Origin: Vibrio sp. HB236076 | GTDB lineage: Bacteria > Pseudomonadota > Gammaproteobacteria > Enterobacterales > Vibrionaceae | NCBI RefSeq assembly: GCF_040957575.1 | Contig: NZ_CP162601.1 | Span: 248,001 to 312,000, forward strand | Reading direction: 5' to 3' | Length of the DNA stretch: 64,000 nucleotides | Part shown: positions 22,284 to 30,829 of the stretch, piece by piece | How the letters are laid out: every line of letters starts with the position of its first letter | Numbering within the stretch: position 1 is the stretch's first letter | Program-made: the position numbers and the translations under genes | Notes under the pieces: generated by a model | Told to the model about the DNA's origin: nothing | Databases searched by the model: none | Seen by the model: only the letters and a program-made list of their open reading frames with translations

Positions 22284-22904
22284 CTAACCTCGAACTCTTA
22301 GAGGGTTACTTTCATAAGTGGCTATAGTTTGTAAGGTAGACTGCATTCCCATAGTTCGAGGCTTATAGTTGATCAAAAAATCACCTTCGCTTTTTCCCTT
22401 GGCAAAAGAACTGTCGTAAATTGGTGATTCCACTAACCAACGAGTTTTACTACGCGCTTCTTCGTTACTAACACCTTCATATTCTATGCGATACAGAGCG
22501 GTATAAAGCATGGTACGACCTAGACCGTGATAACAGTGAATTAATACCGGGTAGTTATCTGGGTTATCTAATACTTGATAAAAGGCGGTGAGGGTGTGTT
22601 TGTCTGGCGTTTGTTTAGAGCGGATATTGATATAATTGAGCCCTTCAATGGCATCGGCTGCAGCCGACAATTCTTCTGAAGGGTATTTGGTGATTTCATT
22701 ACGTAAATCAATGATCGTCTTAATACCATATTCATCGGTGTATTTTTTCAGCTTTTCTGGGTTTATCGCGGCTAACTTGTAGACTTTTCCCTCACTGATG
22801 GTGCCAAAATTATAGTTAAGGTGTTTATGCCAGGTAAAGTAGCCACCTGCAGTCGCACTGGTACTGATAGCGATGACTGCTAGTACTGCACCCCATTTCT
22901 TCAC
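22284..22904 (-). CDS. Exported or membrane-anchored dual-specificity/tyrosine phosphatase
   Basis: A 206-residue protein with an N-terminal hydrophobic signal or anchor (about residues 4-20) and a Cys-phosphatase active site HCYHGLGRT, giving nucleophile Cys124 and P-loop Arg130 (HCX5R). A preceding IIDLRNE block (about 64-70) is common in small DSP-like phosphatases. It would act outside the cytoplasm; the substrate is unknown. AAGGAAGG lies before the start. No operon partner is evident. Confidence 0.75.
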   Translation of the reverse strand: MKKWGAVLAVIAISTSATAGGYFTWHKHLNYNFGTISEGKVYKLAAINPEKLKKYTDEYGIKTIIDLRNEITKYPSEELSAAADAIEGLNYINIRSKQTPDKHTLTAFYQVLDNPDNYPVLIHCYHGLGRTMLYTALYRIEYEGVSNEEARSKTRWLVESPIYDSSFAKGKSEGDFLINYKPRTMGMQSTLQTIATYESNPLRVRG

Positions 22905-23276
22905 GTTTTTCCTTCCTTGATTTGAGAATAAATGATAAATGTATTTGTAACAGCTCTAGATGAACATGAGGTGATAATGGGTAGTGTCAGAAGTTGTTTT
23001 GTGATGAATGACAGTGATTTTTTTAGAAAATTGATTTTGTTCTCAATTTGTTACTCTCTGACTGATAAGTGAAATGGCGGGGGAGGCAGAGCGCTAATTG
23101 GATTTTTCGGGGTTGTTTTTTTACTCTGTATTGTCTAATTCGTAAGAGTTGCTTTGATGGTTGGACGTGTCTTCTGACTCTGGGGGGCTGTATTCGGTGA
23201 AATGGAGAAAGTGTTTGGTTTTTGATTTGTCCTTTATGGTATCAAGAAAGTGACCATGGCCAAAAACAGCCGAATT
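22905..23276. other. Non-coding gap upstream of the phosphatase gene
   Basis: About 370 bases between two minus-strand genes. It should hold the phosphatase promoter, but no clear -35/-10 pair, repeat or small gene with a credible start was seen. Confidence 0.5.
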
Positions 23277-23306
23277 AACAAAAAGCAGCCTGCGCTGCTT
23301 TTTGTT
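23277..23306 (-). terminator. Intrinsic terminator after the DUF2780 gene
   Basis: A 13-bp stem (AACAAAAAGCAGC / GCTGCTTTTTGTT) around a four-base loop. It lies 16 bases after the stop of the minus-strand gene. The A/T-rich arms allow function on both strands. Confidence 0.75.
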
Positions 23307-23321
23307 TAACTCTTTTCGACC

Positions 23322-23837
23322 TTATGAGGTTTGCCACAGGCTGCTCAGTGAGCTCATTAAACCACTCGATGCACCTTGATTACTCAAGTACTGCAATAAA
23401 ACAGGGGCATACTGTGACACCATAGAGGCATCCATACCTAAGCTTTCAAAAATTTGCGTTACTGACCCCATACTCGTCGCCATGCTGCTTAATCCTGGGA
23501 CTGAGCTTTGCAAGCTGCTAAGACCGGGAACGAGGCTTGAAAGTTCACTGCTGTTTTCTGCTGACAGTTGACTTGATGCCAACGCAAATAATGCACCAGA
23601 ACCTGCTGTTGCTTGTGCTGATGACACGTCGAGTTGACTGGTCAATGCTTCGACCACAGGTGAATTGCTTTGGGTGTTGACACTAGAAGCGCTAAGTGAA
23701 GATGCTGCACTGGCAATAGAGCTTAGGCTATTGGATGATTTTTCGCTGTCCGAGTCATCGCCAAAGCCGAACAATGCATAACTTGGTAAAGAAATCACAA
23801 GGGCGGAAAGGAGCAGTGTCGGTTTAATTAGTTTCAT
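23322..23837 (-). CDS. Exported DUF2780 (VcgC/VcgE-like) protein
   Basis: A 171-residue protein with a clear signal peptide (MKLIKPTLLLSALVISLPSYA, cleavage likely after Ala22), a Ser-rich region (about 30-60), and a helical C-terminal half with MSSLSSLWQ at its end. This is the pattern of the DUF2780 family, common in vibrios. No catalytic motif is seen and the function is unknown. GGATACCC lies just upstream of the start. It has its own terminator. Confidence 0.7.
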   Translation of the reverse strand: MKLIKPTLLLSALVISLPSYALFGFGDDSDSEKSSNSLSSIASAASSLSASSVNTQSNSPVVEALTSQLDVSSAQATAGSGALFALASSQLSAENSSELSSLVPGLSSLQSSVPGLSSMATSMGSVTQIFESLGMDASMVSQYAPVLLQYLSNQGASSGLMSSLSSLWQTS

Positions 23838-23888
23838 TGGGTATCCTTAACGACAGAAGAGAATATGAAAACCAGTCTATAAGCTGGC

Positions 23889-23919
23889 AAAAAAAAAAGC
23901 GACGCTAATTCGTCGCTTT
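23889..23919 (-). terminator. Intrinsic terminator after fklB
   Basis: AAAGCGACG / CGTCGCTTT stem with a six-base loop. On the minus strand it is followed by a run of about ten T residues (the A run at 23889-23898), about 85 bases past the fklB stop. Confidence 0.85.
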
Positions 23920-24002
23920 AACAAGAATTTGTGCTTTAGCTTCAATCTTAACGGCTGTATGACAAAACAAGGTTGCTTTATTAAAACCGCTACGAATCGA
24001 AC

Positions 24003-24623
24003 TTAAAGAATATCCAGAAGCTCTACTTCGAATACGAGAGCTGCAAAAGGAGGGATTGCTGCACCAGCGCCACGCTCGCCATAAGCCAGGTCTTGTGGGA
24101 TGTACAATTTCCATTTAGAGCCAACAGGCATCAGTTGTAGTGCTTCAACCCAACCTTTGATAACGCCAGTCACTGGGAACTCAGCTGGTTCGCCACGGGT
24201 TACAGAGCTGTCGAATACCGTACCATCAGTTAATTGACCGTGGTAGTGAACACGTACTTGTTTGTCTGAAGTCGGGATTTCACCTTCACCTTGGGTGATC
24301 ACTTCGTATTGAAGACCAGATTCTAGAACAGTAACTTCTGGGCGAAGTGCATTGTCTTTTAGGAATGCTTCACCATCTGCAGCTGCTGCTTTAGCCGCTT
24401 CTTGACGCGCTTCTTCTGCACGGCCGCTGAGCTCTTGAAGTGCTTTGTTGATCTCGTCGATTTCCACTGCTGGCTGTGCGCCAGTGAGTGCTGTCGCGAT
24501 ACCTTCAGCGATCGCTGCAACGCTAAGGCCTTCTAGACCAGAACCTGCAAGCTGTTGGCCCATTTGAATGCCGATGCCGTAGCTGGCTTTTTCTTCTACT
24601 GTGTTGAATGTTACTTCAGACAT
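24003..24623 (-). CDS. fklB: FKBP-type peptidyl-prolyl isomerase FklB (FKBP22)
   Basis: A 206-residue isomerase: an N-terminal helical dimerisation domain (about 1-95) and a C-terminal FKBP domain (about 115-206) with [18 protein letters not shown] and [20 protein letters not shown]. The start used is the codon at 24623 ([16 protein letters not shown]), which matches E. coli FklB length exactly; a seven-residue upstream extension is possible. It is divergent from the YtfB-like gene, the same pairing as in E. coli. Confidence 0.94.
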   Translation of the reverse strand: MSEVTFNTVEEKASYGIGIQMGQQLAGSGLEGLSVAAIAEGIATALTGAQPAVEIDEINKALQELSGRAEEARQEAAKAAAADGEAFLKDNALRPEVTVLESGLQYEVITQGEGEIPTSDKQVRVHYHGQLTDGTVFDSSVTRGEPAEFPVTGVIKGWVEALQLMPVGSKWKLYIPQDLAYGERGAGAAIPPFAALVFEVELLDIL

Positions 24624-24844
24624 GCTGTCTCTCTTTTGCATCATTAAATTAAGGCATCAGAATAACAGTTTCACACGCAGGTTTAAATCCTTGTCCATCG
24701 ACTTCGCAACTTTGTTGTGATTCGATTGCTATTCCGGTCAAGTTCACGTAAAAATTGCTGTTATTTACCACTTATGATCCGCTTTTTTCTTTATAATCTT
24801 GCGATAAGTGTGTCTTATGGTTAATTGGCCAACAAGGTAATGTG

Positions 24845-25438
24845 ATGAACCGGCGTGTGAAAAAGAAACCACAACCCAAAGAACCCCAACAGTACTTTGC
24901 AGAGTTCAGCGAGGCTTGTTCTTTGTTAACACGCCGTTGGTATCAGCAGGGTTGTGATAAAAGTAAAGTGTTATATCAAGAGCTTAAATCATTGCCTTTG
25001 GCTCACCGACGAGGTATCGGTGTATTGACCATATTGGTGTTGATCATTGCCGTGATTCCCTTTCCCAGTTCGACTTCAGAAGACGCTGCAAGCCAAACTC
25101 CCCAGCGAGTCAATGTTGGCCTAAATGTGCAAGACATGAGTCGCGAGGACACTAAAGTTGCACCATTGCAATCGAAACAATGGCACCAATACACGGTTGA
25201 ATCTGGCGATACGTTGGCGAAGGTTTTTCGTGTTAATCAATTGCCAATGGGAGATTTAAACGCTTTAGTGGCCGTTGAAGGGGCTGATCAGCCCCTTAGT
25301 CGTATACGAGTCGGTGAAGTGCTGCGCTATAAACTGACTTCAGAAGGACAAGTTGATATTTTACAATTGAGTAAAGGCGATCAGGCGGTGATGTTTTTCC
25401 GTATGTCTGATGGCCAGTTTGGTCGACAATCGCAATAA
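24845..25438 (+). CDS. OapA/YtfB-family cell division and adhesion protein
   Basis: A 197-residue protein: basic cytosolic N-terminus, one membrane segment (about residues 56-76, GVLTILVLIIAVIPF), and a periplasmic OapA-type LysM-like domain (about 115-190, QYTVESGDTLAKVFRVNQLPM). E. coli YtfB localises to the division site and binds glycans. ATG 24845 has AAGG seven bases upstream and is preferred over GTG 24842. A TATAAT at 24792-24797 may be its -10 box. Confidence 0.82.
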   Translation: MNRRVKKKPQPKEPQQYFAEFSEACSLLTRRWYQQGCDKSKVLYQELKSLPLAHRRGIGVLTILVLIIAVIPFPSSTSEDAASQTPQRVNVGLNVQDMSREDTKVAPLQSKQWHQYTVESGDTLAKVFRVNQLPMGDLNALVAVEGADQPLSRIRVGEVLRYKLTSEGQVDILQLSKGDQAVMFFRMSDGQFGRQSQ

Positions 25439-25485
25439 GTTTTCGACGTCTTTTTTACTCCGATAACGGCCACTTCGGCTGTATT

Positions 25486-25956
25486 TTATGCTCTATCTTC
25501 GCTGTTTAAGTGCATTTTTACATGCAAAATATCATCTTCAAGATAGGGCTCACTGATGACTTCAAATCCGTGTTGTTGATAAAAGTCGGTCAAGTGTGCT
25601 TGCGCGCCAATCGTTAAGCTAGGGTACTGACACTGGTCAAACTGATAGTCGAGGGCGGCATCAATCAGTTGATGAGCGAGCCCTAAACCACGTGCGTTCG
25701 GTGCAATGATGACGCGACCAATACTGGCCTCGTCATAACTGCACTTTGGCGGCAACAGCCGAGCATAGGCGGCGATCTCACCCTTTATTTCGCCAACCAG
25801 ATGATACACATCAGGGTGCTTGTCCAGATTATCCAGTTCGGGGTAGGGGCAAGTTTGTTCTACCACAAAGACGTCAACACGCAATTTTATTATGTCGTAC
25901 AATAACTCATTGGGTAATTGTTCAAAGCGGTATAATGTCCATTGTATTTCTTGCAT
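25486..25956 (-). CDS. elaA: ElaA-like GNAT N-acetyltransferase
   Basis: A 156-residue GNAT protein. The LRVDVFVVEQTCPYPELD block near the start and IGRVIIAPNARGLGLAHQL (acetyl-CoA loop, about residues 80-98) match ElaA of E. coli. The acetyl acceptor is unknown. The start ATG at 25956 uses an AGTGAGA element; the longer frame starts with a GTG inside that element. Confidence 0.82.
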   Translation of the reverse strand: MQEIQWTLYRFEQLPNELLYDIIKLRVDVFVVEQTCPYPELDNLDKHPDVYHLVGEIKGEIAAYARLLPPKCSYDEASIGRVIIAPNARGLGLAHQLIDAALDYQFDQCQYPSLTIGAQAHLTDFYQQHGFEVISEPYLEDDILHVKMHLNSEDRA

Positions 25957-26003
25957 ATCAAATCTCACTATTGGTGAATGCCGTCGCGTTACTGATTCTG
26001 ACC

Positions 26004-26184
26004 TAATACCACGCTCACTAAATAGCGGGTCATTCTAGCGGGTTAAACCACTCGATGATGTCGTTAAGAAAATAACATGTAGAATAACGACTTAGTTTCT
26101 GTTCTTGATAAGAAAAGGCTTGCCTTATTCTCAAGCTTTTCTCCAGCGCTATCCTTGATCACCTACTTAATCAGATTGGTATTA
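26004..26184 (+). repeat. Dispersed ~182-bp repeat, copy C
   Basis: Copy C, the best-preserved copy, 181 bp. It is bounded by TAATACC at left and GGTATTA at right, which are inverted copies of each other, so it looks like a MITE-type element. Internal dyads include GTCGTTA/TAACGAC and AGAAAAG..CTTTTCT. It occupies the gap between the elaA-like start and the end of the cyclic-nucleotide-binding gene. Confidence 0.8.
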
Positions 26185-26224
26185 ATCATATTGGTATAAG
26201 GGAACAATGAAGTGTGCACGTTCA

Positions 26225-26755
26225 CTAAGTCACACATTGTTGGCATTGCTCTACTGTAAAGTCGTTGACCAAATCTGGGTAACGCGACAGTAAACTTTGG
26301 TAGATGAGTTGACTATCAAAATCGCGCATCCGTCTTCTTTGCTCAAGTTGCTGACAATAAACCTCAAGCAGGGCAGGCCATTTCTCGCTTTTTGTATTAC
26401 GCCAAGTTTGGACTAGGTCAATCGGCAGTTCGATCAACTGACAAGGGGTGAGACTTTCAATCAGGCTGTCACTGACCGTCGATGATAGGTGGCAAAGGCT
26501 CATTAACCAATCTCCGTCACTATAAAGTCCCTTGGGCGTCAACGTGCCTTGATGATCGATTTGTTGTTCGAGCAAAACCCCTTCGGCGACAAAGTAGATT
26601 GCACTGTGCGGTTGTCCTTGTTTCACAATGATCTCTTGGGTTGGGTATTGGAGTAATTGACAAGCTCTGGCCTCTTCATCGTTTAAGTTGGGTAACTCGG
26701 TCGTGTGCCAGTGAGCCTCGAGTTCATCGTGCAATGCTTGTGATCGATTTTGCAT
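26225..26755 (-). CDS. Cyclic-nucleotide-binding (Crp/Fnr-like) protein without DNA-binding domain
   Basis: A 176-residue protein with a Crp-like beta-barrel fold (about residues 20-125, including EIIVKQGQPHSAIYFVAEG) and the dimer helix region (EQRRRMRDFDSQLIYQSLLSRYP). Crp/Fnr proteins continue with a helix-turn-helix from this point, but this one stops after TVEQCQQCVT. Dispersed repeat copy C begins only 41 bases beyond the stop, so the C-terminus may have been lost. It is divergent from cobA, 150 bases away. Ligand and role are unknown. Confidence 0.7.
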   Translation of the reverse strand: MQNRSQALHDELEAHWHTTELPNLNDEEARACQLLQYPTQEIIVKQGQPHSAIYFVAEGVLLEQQIDHQGTLTPKGLYSDGDWLMSLCHLSSTVSDSLIESLTPCQLIELPIDLVQTWRNTKSEKWPALLEVYCQQLEQRRRMRDFDSQLIYQSLLSRYPDLVNDFTVEQCQQCVT

Positions 26756-26903
26756 GGTTTGTTATTCCTTTGGGGTTAATCGGCCAAGGTATGCCACATC
26801 TCTTAGCAGTAAAAAGCATAAAGAATAAAATTTTAGAATTTCAAGTCATAAAGTAAGCAGGTAATAATGCCACTATCAACCGCTGTTTGAAAAGAGAATC
26901 GTC

Positions 26904-27764
26904 ATGAGTAGTAAGGAAACTGTTACCCCACTGAAAACGCCGAAACCGCGTTTAGTTAGCTCGTCTTTTCAGCCGAGTCAATTAAAAGCCGGAGAGGTTG
27001 CGTTAGTTGGAGCGGGGCCAGGTGATGTTGAATTGCTTACTCTCAAAGCGTATCACTTTCTGCAACAAGCGGATGTGGTGCTTTATGACTATTTAGTGTC
27101 TGATGACATTATGGCTTTAATCCCATCAGATACCATCTTGGTCTGTGTCGGAAAAAAAGCCGGACACCACAGTGTGCCACAAGAAAAGACCAATAAATTA
27201 CTGGTTGATTTTGCTAAGCAAGGTCATCGAGTGGTACGTATTAAAGGCGGCGATCCTTTTATTTTTGGCCGCGGTGGTGAAGAATTAGAGGTATTGGTTG
27301 ATGCTGGCGTGTCTTTTCAGGTGGTACCAGGAATTACTGCAGCCGCGGGAGCAACAGCCTATGCTGGTATTCCTTTGACCCATCGCGATTATGCTCAGTC
27401 AGCGATGTTTGTGACCGGTCACCTCAAGGCGGAGAGCGATAGCCTTGATTGGTCAACGCTAGCGAGAGATAAACAAACCCTAGTCATTTATATGGGGTTG
27501 ATGAAAGCGTGTCATCTCCAGGCACAACTTATTGAGCACGGCAGAACCCCATCGACACCGGTGGCCATTATTGAGCGTGGGACTCACCAAAGCCAAAAAG
27601 TATTAACGGGAACGTTAGCGCAATTGGCCGAGTTGGCTGAAAATGCGGCCTCTCCAGCTTTAATTGTGGTTGGTGAAGTGGTGGCATTACGAGAGCGCCT
27701 GGCTTGGTTTGGCAAAGAAAAGGGCACCATTTCAGCTCAGGCATCGGCAACCGTAATCGCGTGA
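26904..27764 (+). CDS. cobA: Uroporphyrinogen-III C-methyltransferase
   Basis: A 286-residue SUMT that makes precorrin-2, the branch point to sirohaem and, where present, cobalamin. Motifs: VGAGPGD (35-41), the [14 protein letters not shown] block, and [11 protein letters not shown] (115-125) of the SAM site. It has no CysG-type dehydrogenase/chelatase domain, so that step must be encoded elsewhere. An N-terminal extension of about 28 residues precedes the domain. Confidence 0.93.
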   Translation: MSSKETVTPLKTPKPRLVSSSFQPSQLKAGEVALVGAGPGDVELLTLKAYHFLQQADVVLYDYLVSDDIMALIPSDTILVCVGKKAGHHSVPQEKTNKLLVDFAKQGHRVVRIKGGDPFIFGRGGEELEVLVDAGVSFQVVPGITAAAGATAYAGIPLTHRDYAQSAMFVTGHLKAESDSLDWSTLARDKQTLVIYMGLMKACHLQAQLIEHGRTPSTPVAIIERGTHQSQKVLTGTLAQLAELAENAASPALIVVGEVVALRERLAWFGKEKGTISAQASATVIA

Positions 27765-27799
27765 TTTTTACTCCCTTCTTTTTTCGACGACAGGGAGAA

Positions 27800-28693
27800 T
27801 TATACCTTATGATCGACATTGGTCTTGGCTGGCGCTGTCGTCAGTTGGAACTTGTGATGGAGCATGTCGGTTAATTGTTCTAGGTATTTGGCATTTTTCT
27901 TATTGCCCAGTAAATGACACAACTCATTACCAACGGGAGTGAAGCGATAATACACCAAGCGAACCCCTTTTTGAGTCGCCTGAAGTGAGAGCGTATCGTC
28001 TTGATACTGAATCACTAAAGGTGCACTTTGATCAATCTCGCCCGACTCCAGTTCCGTGGCGTGCAATATTCCTAATTCGACCAAAATCAGCAAATTAGAA
28101 TACGGTAATTGAAAGCTACTGGTATTGAGATGCGCACTGATCTTGCGCTTCCCTAGGCGAAAGAATCCCCCTTGAGACTGGTAACCTAAGAGCAACTTTC
28201 GGCCGGTGTCACCGCCAAAATAGCACGATAACGTTGCGGCGCGCTGGACCATTTGGGCTTCTTTAGGGCTCATGTCATAAAGCGCTTTCATGGTTTTTAA
28301 TGAAATAGTTCCCGGGTTAATGATTTCTTTTTTAAGCACTAAAGCCCATAGCTTTTGCATCGCTTGGTTATGCACGTCTTGGGCAAAATCGAAAAATCGG
28401 TAAAGCCAATCTTGATCGAGTTCTTGGGTTGCCGTTTCATTTTGGCAAACACTGTGCGCGAACTTTACCACGTGCTCTAGGTTTTTTTGCCTCAGCTCTT
28501 GGCGTTTTTGTAACCGTTTCTGTAATCGTTGTAACGGGGCCTCTGATTCTTCGTTCGCCGCTTTGAGTAAGTGATCGAGATGGTGTCTTTGGGCCATACT
28601 CGCGATTTGTTGCGCACTGTCTTTGAGGTAATGTTTTTTATTGGTCGAGTGCTTGGGTTCAGTGTGGGTATCTTGGTCGCCCTTATCCGACAT
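27800..28693 (-). CDS. TIGR03899-like conserved protein of unknown function
   Basis: A 297-residue cytosolic protein with no membrane segment. The first 100 residues are charged and helical (LQRLQKRLQKRQELRQKN), followed by a compact region with LYRFFDFAQDVHNQAMQKLWALVL, then a mixed alpha/beta end. I recognise the pattern as the TIGR03899/DUF2806-like family of gammaproteobacteria from memory only. The start at 28693 is preceded by AAAGGTGA; a GTG nine bases upstream lies inside that SD. Confidence 0.6.
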   Translation of the reverse strand: MSDKGDQDTHTEPKHSTNKKHYLKDSAQQIASMAQRHHLDHLLKAANEESEAPLQRLQKRLQKRQELRQKNLEHVVKFAHSVCQNETATQELDQDWLYRFFDFAQDVHNQAMQKLWALVLKKEIINPGTISLKTMKALYDMSPKEAQMVQRAATLSCYFGGDTGRKLLLGYQSQGGFFRLGKRKISAHLNTSSFQLPYSNLLILVELGILHATELESGEIDQSAPLVIQYQDDTLSLQATQKGVRLVYYRFTPVGNELCHLLGNKKNAKYLEQLTDMLHHKFQLTTAPAKTNVDHKV

Positions 28694-28919
28694 GAGAGTC
28701 ACCTTTCATTCCTTTGTTTGGCGTCGAAATTGTAATGATTTATCTCGTGATAAAATAAAAATAGTAATAAAAAACAGATAATTATCCTTCTTTCTCGCAC
28801 AGAGTTTCGATGCGTATAGTGACATTCTAACCAAGGTTGGCGCAATTTCACACAAAAAAGCTTTTCGAGATGATAATGACTTGTTACAGTTGTTATCAGT
28901 GTAAAGTGGAGGGCGTGGT

Positions 28920-29018
28920 ATGAAAGCAGCGATCAACTGGAAGCGGATCCTGACATCGACGGCGATCGTGTTGGTCTACTTTGGCTTGTTACTTTATTTA
29001 TCCCGTTATATTGAGTAG
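28920..29018 (+). CDS. Putative 32-residue small membrane protein
   Basis: ATG 28920 begins a 32-codon frame: a short basic amphipathic start (MKAAINWKRI) and one clear membrane segment (ILTSTAIVLVYFGLLLYLS), ending SRYIE. GGAGGG lies eight bases before the ATG, which is the main support for it being real. It lies alone between two minus-strand genes and is followed at once by a strong hairpin. Function unknown; it could be a small subunit or regulator of a nearby membrane complex. Confidence 0.55.
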   Translation: MKAAINWKRILTSTAIVLVYFGLLLYLSRYIE

Positions 29019-29048
29019 TAACGCGAAGTGATGAGTCCTCGCGTTACT
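29017..29048. terminator. Perfect hairpin between convergent genes
   Basis: A perfect 10-bp stem AGTAACGCGA (29017-29026) / TCGCGTTACT (29039-29048) with a 12-base loop, overlapping the stop of the small membrane gene. No T run follows on either strand, so it may block RNA decay rather than terminate. Confidence 0.55.
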
Positions 29049-29067
29049 GAGCATTACCTCACCGATA

Positions 29068-29568
29068 TTACAAATCGTCATAGGGCTCGATACTTGTGCC
29101 TTCAATGGTATAGCCCGTTTGGGCAAGTTCAGAGTGGGTATTCTCTGTTTTGAGTTTACCAACCACGTAAATCACATCCCACAATTGCTGTACCGGTGCT
29201 CCTTGAGGAAATTTAACGTAAATGATCTGGTTTGGTGGTGGCGGTGGTACGTGAATACAGGCGCCGAAGTAAGGCACCAATAAAAATTCAGTAATGGTAT
29301 CTTGATCGCCCTCGAGGGGAATAACAAAGCCTGGAATTTTGACTTCACTGTTGTTGAGTTCAGGGCGTACATTGCCTATCAAGGATTGTGGCGCTGCGCC
29401 GCCGTCGTGACTGACAGCGGGCAATCCTTTTTCATCAAACATGGCACGCTCGTTTTCTGGTACCAAATCGGGCCAATCCAACAAAATGGGATCGGCACTG
29501 GCCTGGCTTATCAAGCCAAACCAAAGCAGTCCAACCGTCGCAAGAGCAAGACATCGTTTTATCATCAT
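29068..29568 (-). CDS. Exported DUF3299 protein of the zinc (Zrg) operon
   Basis: A 166-residue protein with a signal peptide (about 1-25, LLWFGLISQASA) and a DUF3299 domain: VKIPGFVIPLEG, FLLVPYFGACIHVPPPPPNQ and IYVVGKLKTE. DUF3299 proteins often travel with FtsX-type permeases and LolD-type ATPases. It starts one base after the permease stop, so it is the last gene of this operon. In V. cholerae a five-gene zinc operon zrgABCDE has this composition; which letter applies here I cannot say. Confidence 0.8.
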   Translation of the reverse strand: MMIKRCLALATVGLLWFGLISQASADPILLDWPDLVPENERAMFDEKGLPAVSHDGGAAPQSLIGNVRPELNNSEVKIPGFVIPLEGDQDTITEFLLVPYFGACIHVPPPPPNQIIYVKFPQGAPVQQLWDVIYVVGKLKTENTHSELAQTGYTIEGTSIEPYDDL

Positions 29569-30828
29569 TTAAACCTTAATTGTCATGCCATCACTGAGCG
29601 ATTGACGGTAGGCAAACCAAGCGGGAAAAAAACCAACCAAAGTACCTGCCATCCACACACTGCCAAGTAGTTTGAGTTCGTAAGACGATGGCATTTTAAG
29701 AGGGAATTGCAATCCGTATTGAGCTTGTAACAAGGGCCCAACAACGATGAGAGCACAATATAAAATCGCAACGCCGAGAACAAGTCCGGACAGTGTTAAA
29801 ATACTGGCTTCACTGACAAGCAAGGTGATGATAACGCGGGGCTGAGCGCCCATGGCACGCAAAATGGCCATTTCACGTCGCCGCTCTTTGAGGCTGGCGA
29901 GTAAGCTACTCAGCATTCCTAAAAAGCCAGCGACGACGACAAACAACGACACGATAAACAAAGCTTGCTCGGCGACGGACATCATGCCCCATAACTCTTG
30001 CAGAGCCACACCTGGCAAAATGCCACTCAATGGTTCATCGGCATAGGTGTTGATCTCACGCTGCAATGCGAAGGCATACACTCGTGACTTTAAGCCAAGC
30101 ATCATTGCGGTGATTTCTTTGGGTTGAAGATCGTATTGCTGCAATTGCTCAACCGTTGGCGTTTTTCCGATGTGAGCACCAGATTCCCAACCGACGTGAA
30201 TCGCACTAATGGCTTCTAAGGAAACGTGAATGGTTTTATCAACAGGCGTGCCAGTGGGCTTGAGAATACCGACGACCTTGAAGGGCAAGTTGTCATGGCG
30301 AGCAAAAGCGACATCACTTATCCCGTGTGCCAAAATCATTTCTGATCCCAGATTATAACCGAGTTTTTTCGCCACCTGCGCGCCAATGACCGCATCAAAT
30401 AACCCTGTAAATGGGCGGCCTTGTTGAAAAGCGAGTTTTTGTTTGGAACCGTATTGATAAAATTTAAAGTAATCTTGATTGGTTCCCATGACGCGAAAGC
30501 CTTTATGGGAGTCCCCTAACGAGATGGGAATGGCCCATTTGACTAAGCGGTGGTGTGCAAAGTGTTGATAGCTTTGCCAATCGATATTATTGGTGGCATT
30601 GCCAAGGCGAAAGACAGAATAAAGCAGTAGGTTTACCTGTCCAGAACGCCCACCGACAATTAAGTCGGTTCCCGAAATCGTATGAGCAAAACTGTCTTTT
30701 GCTTCTGTGCGAATACGTTCGACCCCCATCAATAACACCACGGAAACCGCGATGGTCAAGATGGTCAAAATGGCGCTGGTGCGACGGTTGAGCAAACTGC
30801 GCCAGGCAAGCGAGAGAATACTGGCCAT
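29569..30828 (-). CDS. FtsX-type ABC transporter permease of the zinc operon
   Basis: A 419-residue inner-membrane protein: one N-terminal membrane segment (about 20-38), a large periplasmic MacB-PCD-like domain (about 40-270), and three C-terminal segments of the FtsX domain (about 290-410, with SLKERRREMAILRAMGA). Topology is that of LolC/MacB-like type VII systems, not of a classic zinc importer channel. The start at 30828 lies one base after the ATPase stop with GGAG upstream. Confidence 0.85.
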   Translation of the reverse strand: MASILSLAWRSLLNRRTSAILTILTIAVSVVLLMGVERIRTEAKDSFAHTISGTDLIVGGRSGQVNLLLYSVFRLGNATNNIDWQSYQHFAHHRLVKWAIPISLGDSHKGFRVMGTNQDYFKFYQYGSKQKLAFQQGRPFTGLFDAVIGAQVAKKLGYNLGSEMILAHGISDVAFARHDNLPFKVVGILKPTGTPVDKTIHVSLEAISAIHVGWESGAHIGKTPTVEQLQQYDLQPKEITAMMLGLKSRVYAFALQREINTYADEPLSGILPGVALQELWGMMSVAEQALFIVSLFVVVAGFLGMLSSLLASLKERRREMAILRAMGAQPRVIITLLVSEASILTLSGLVLGVAILYCALIVVGPLLQAQYGLQFPLKMPSSYELKLLGSVWMAGTLVGFFPAWFAYRQSLSDGMTIKV

Positions 30829-30829
30829 A

